Positions 62,492 to 64,000 of a stretch of 64,000 nucleotides of DNA are shown here, piece after piece. The translations under genes were made by a program, and so were the position numbers. Source of the DNA: DATGJX01 sp963830545 (GTDB taxonomy: Bacteria > Vulcanimicrobiota > Vulcanimicrobiia > Vulcanimicrobiales > Vulcanimicrobiaceae); NCBI GenBank assembly GCA_963830545.1, contig CAWHMK010000001.1:1178001-1242000 (forward strand), given 5' to 3'. The notes beneath the pieces were generated by a model. It made no database searches. It saw nothing but the letters and a program-made list of their open reading frames with translations, and had not been told where the DNA came from. Position 1 is the stretch's first letter, and every line of letters begins with the position of its first letter.

Positions 62492-63321
62492 TCGAACTCA
62501 CCGTCGATGGACGAACCGTACAGGTTGCGGAAGGCGCCACGCTCTTGCAAGCGATCGAGGCGTCCGGCACGGAAACGCCGACGTTGTGCTATCTCGAGAA
62601 TCTCGCGCCGGTGAACGCATGCCGCGTTTGCGTCGTCGAGCTCGAAGGATCGCGTGCGCTGGTTCCATCGTGCTCGCGCAAAGCGGAAACCGGGATGGCG
62701 GTACGAACCGACAGCGAGCGCGTGCGGCACAGCCGCAAAATGGTGCTGGAGTTCCTCGGCTCGTCCGTCGATCTCTCGACGGCGCCGGACGCGCAGCGCT
62801 ATAGCAAAGAGTACGGAGCGCAGCCGGAACGATTCGGGAGCGGCGAAACGCTTGCGGACCGCACCGTAAAGATCGACAACCAATTATACGTGCGCGATTA
62901 CGCCAAGTGCATCTTGTGCTACAAGTGCGTCGAAGCGTGCGGCACGGAGGCGCAAAATACGTTCGCCATCGCGGTTGCCGGCCGCGGTTTCGGCGCGACG
63001 ATCTCGACCGAGTTCGATGCGCCGCTCCCCGACTCGGCGTGCGTCTACTGCGGCAATTGCATCGGCGTATGCCCAACCGGTGCGCTGATGTTCAGCAGCG
63101 AATACGAGATGCGGCGCGAGGGAACGTGGAAGGAAACGGAGCAGACGCATACGGACACGATCTGCTCGTACTGCGGAGTCGGCTGCACGCTGACGCTGCA
63201 CGTTCAGGAGAACGACATCGTCAAAGTCACCTCTCCCGTCGAAAACGAGGTGACTGCCGGACATTTGTGCGTGAAGGGCCGCTTCGGCTACGCGTACGTG
63301 CAGAACCGTCCCGAGGACTGA
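62488..63321 (+). CDS. NuoG-like iron-sulphur protein carrying the catalytic [4Fe-4S] domain of formate dehydrogenase
   Basis: 277 residues. An N-terminal [2Fe-2S] ferredoxin domain (LCYLENLAPVNACRVC), a His/Cys-type segment, two [4Fe-4S] ferredoxin clusters (CILCYKCVEACG and CVYCGNCIGVCPTGA) and finally CSYCGVGCTLTLHV plus CVKGRFGYAYV. The last two motifs are the N-terminal Fe4S4 domain of formate dehydrogenase catalytic subunits. Joined to FdhA (58.9 kb) it would give about 921 residues, the size of FdsA-like subunits. Thus the catalytic chain is split and the gene order is permuted. Confidence 0.88.
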   Translation: MIELTVDGRTVQVAEGATLLQAIEASGTETPTLCYLENLAPVNACRVCVVELEGSRALVPSCSRKAETGMAVRTDSERVRHSRKMVLEFLGSSVDLSTAPDAQRYSKEYGAQPERFGSGETLADRTVKIDNQLYVRDYAKCILCYKCVEACGTEAQNTFAIAVAGRGFGATISTEFDAPLPDSACVYCGNCIGVCPTGALMFSSEYEMRREGTWKETEQTHTDTICSYCGVGCTLTLHVQENDIVKVTSPVENEVTAGHLCVKGRFGYAYVQNRPED

Positions 63322-64000
63322 TGCAGGCATTCGACGACGCGCGGCCCGGCCTGACCACTTCCGCGCGCATAACGGCGTACGAGGGCGATTCCTCCCACGA
63401 GGCGGTCGACGATCTCGCAACGGAGGAGCCGCTCGAGATCCGGCTCGTCAGCGGGACGCAAATGCGCAATCTGGCGGTGACGATGCGCACCCCCGGAAGC
63501 GATTTCGAACTCGCGGCCGGTTTCTTGTTCGCGGAAGGCGTCGTGCGCACGCGCGCAGAGATCGCGGGGATCTCGTACTGCATCGATCCGCAAATCGATC
63601 TCGAGCAGCGGTACAATATCGTCAACGTGCAGCTCGCCGCGCCGGCGATGCCCGCATTGGAGCGCCTCGAGCGGCATTTCACGATGAGCAGCGCCTGCGG
63701 CGTCTGCGGCAAAGCGAACATCGAAGCGCTGCAAACGCGCGCACCGCGCATCGAAGATCCGGTTCGCGTATCGCGATCGTTCGTCGGAGGATTGCCGGAA
63801 AAAATGCGCGAGGCACAGCGAATCTTCGCCTCGACCGGCGGCCTGCACGCCGCGGCGCTGTTCGACGAACACGGTACGCTGCTCGCGCTGCGCGAAGACG
63901 TCGGGCGGCACAACGCTCTCGACAAGATCGCGGGATGGGCGTTGCTGAACGACCGGTTACCGCTGCGCGGCTGCACGCTGCTGGTCAGCGGCCGCGCAAG
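63321..64000 (+). CDS. fdhD: formate dehydrogenase accessory sulphurtransferase FdhD, 3' end outside the window
   Basis: About 226 residues visible; the start shares TGATG with the previous gene. FELAAGFLFAEGVV, FTMSSACGVCGKANIEAL (the Cys-x-x-Cys needed for sulphur transfer) and ALREDVGRHNALDKIAG are FdhD hallmarks. FdhD sulphurates the molybdenum cofactor before insertion into FdhA. Truncated by the window end. Confidence 0.95.
   Translation, partial: MQAFDDARPGLTTSARITAYEGDSSHEAVDDLATEEPLEIRLVSGTQMRNLAVTMRTPGSDFELAAGFLFAEGVVRTRAEIAGISYCIDPQIDLEQRYNIVNVQLAAPAMPALERLERHFTMSSACGVCGKANIEALQTRAPRIEDPVRVSRSFVGGLPEKMREAQRIFASTGGLHAAALFDEHGTLLALREDVGRHNALDKIAGWALLNDRLPLRGCTLLVSGRA

Overview
This is a GC-rich, gene-dense window from a diderm bacterium. 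The outer membrane is inferred from a Tad secretin, a TonB-like protein and a lipoprotein binding protein. The mix of genes (Tad pilus, C5 haem pathway with a Rex-like gene, Ccs system II, selenoprotein formate dehydrogenase, several GT-C membrane proteins) does not fix a phylum. Eremiobacterota (WPS-2) or a neighbouring under-sampled phylum is a low-confidence guess. No tRNA, rRNA, CRISPR array, phage or insertion sequence was recognised.

Layout. 1-14.2 kb: the end of an ABC-2 permease, then a Tad (Flp) pilus locus in two divergent arms. The leftward arm has a secretin, a Flp pilin, three TadE/TadG-like minor pilins and an unknown membrane protein. The rightward arm has a secreted protein, two Flp pilins, CpaA/TadV, CpaB, a CpaE-CpaF fusion, TadB, TadC, a second prepilin peptidase and a DUF192 protein. 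14.2-23.2 kb: membrane glycosyltransferase-like proteins, an acyltransferase, a MalT-like/SARP-like regulator and a small thioredoxin-fold protein. 23.2-27.2 kb: rsmI, metG, tatD and a PLD-family protein. 27.3-34.9 kb: a respiratory block of menG/ubiE, a polyprenyl diphosphate synthase, tatA, tatC, resB, ccsA, a Tat-type Rieske protein and a cytochrome b joined to cytochrome c. 34.9-37.2 kb: a TMEM175-like channel and an ArnT-like transferase. 37.3-45 kb: a haem cluster (hemC with a short HemD-like tail, hemB, mobA, hemL, shortened rex, hemA, hemD, DUF92). 45-48.8 kb: glutaredoxin, a TonB-like protein, arginase and a DUF5069/AI-2E transporter fusion. 48.8-53.2 kb: a BMP-type nucleoside ABC importer. 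53.2-58.8 kb: a tandem palindromic repeat, a serine beta-lactamase-fold protein, ilvE, a beta-propeller/phosphoesterase and two membrane proteins. 58.9-64 kb: an NAD-linked formate dehydrogenase operon with fdhD.

The formate dehydrogenase operon is the most interesting part. The catalytic gene has an in-frame TGA exactly where selenocysteine sits in this family, followed by a hairpin with a GGUCU loop. The N-terminal iron-sulphur part of the catalytic chain is missing from that gene and is encoded two genes downstream, fused to NuoG-like ferredoxin domains.

A data-quality pattern matters for every reader. At least eight genes carry a one-base frameshift. All eight are repaired by removing one base, and five can be placed in CAG-N-CTC, where removal restores CAGCTC. 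Several apparent gene fusions are by-products of this. Coordinates for those genes are given for the repaired gene.
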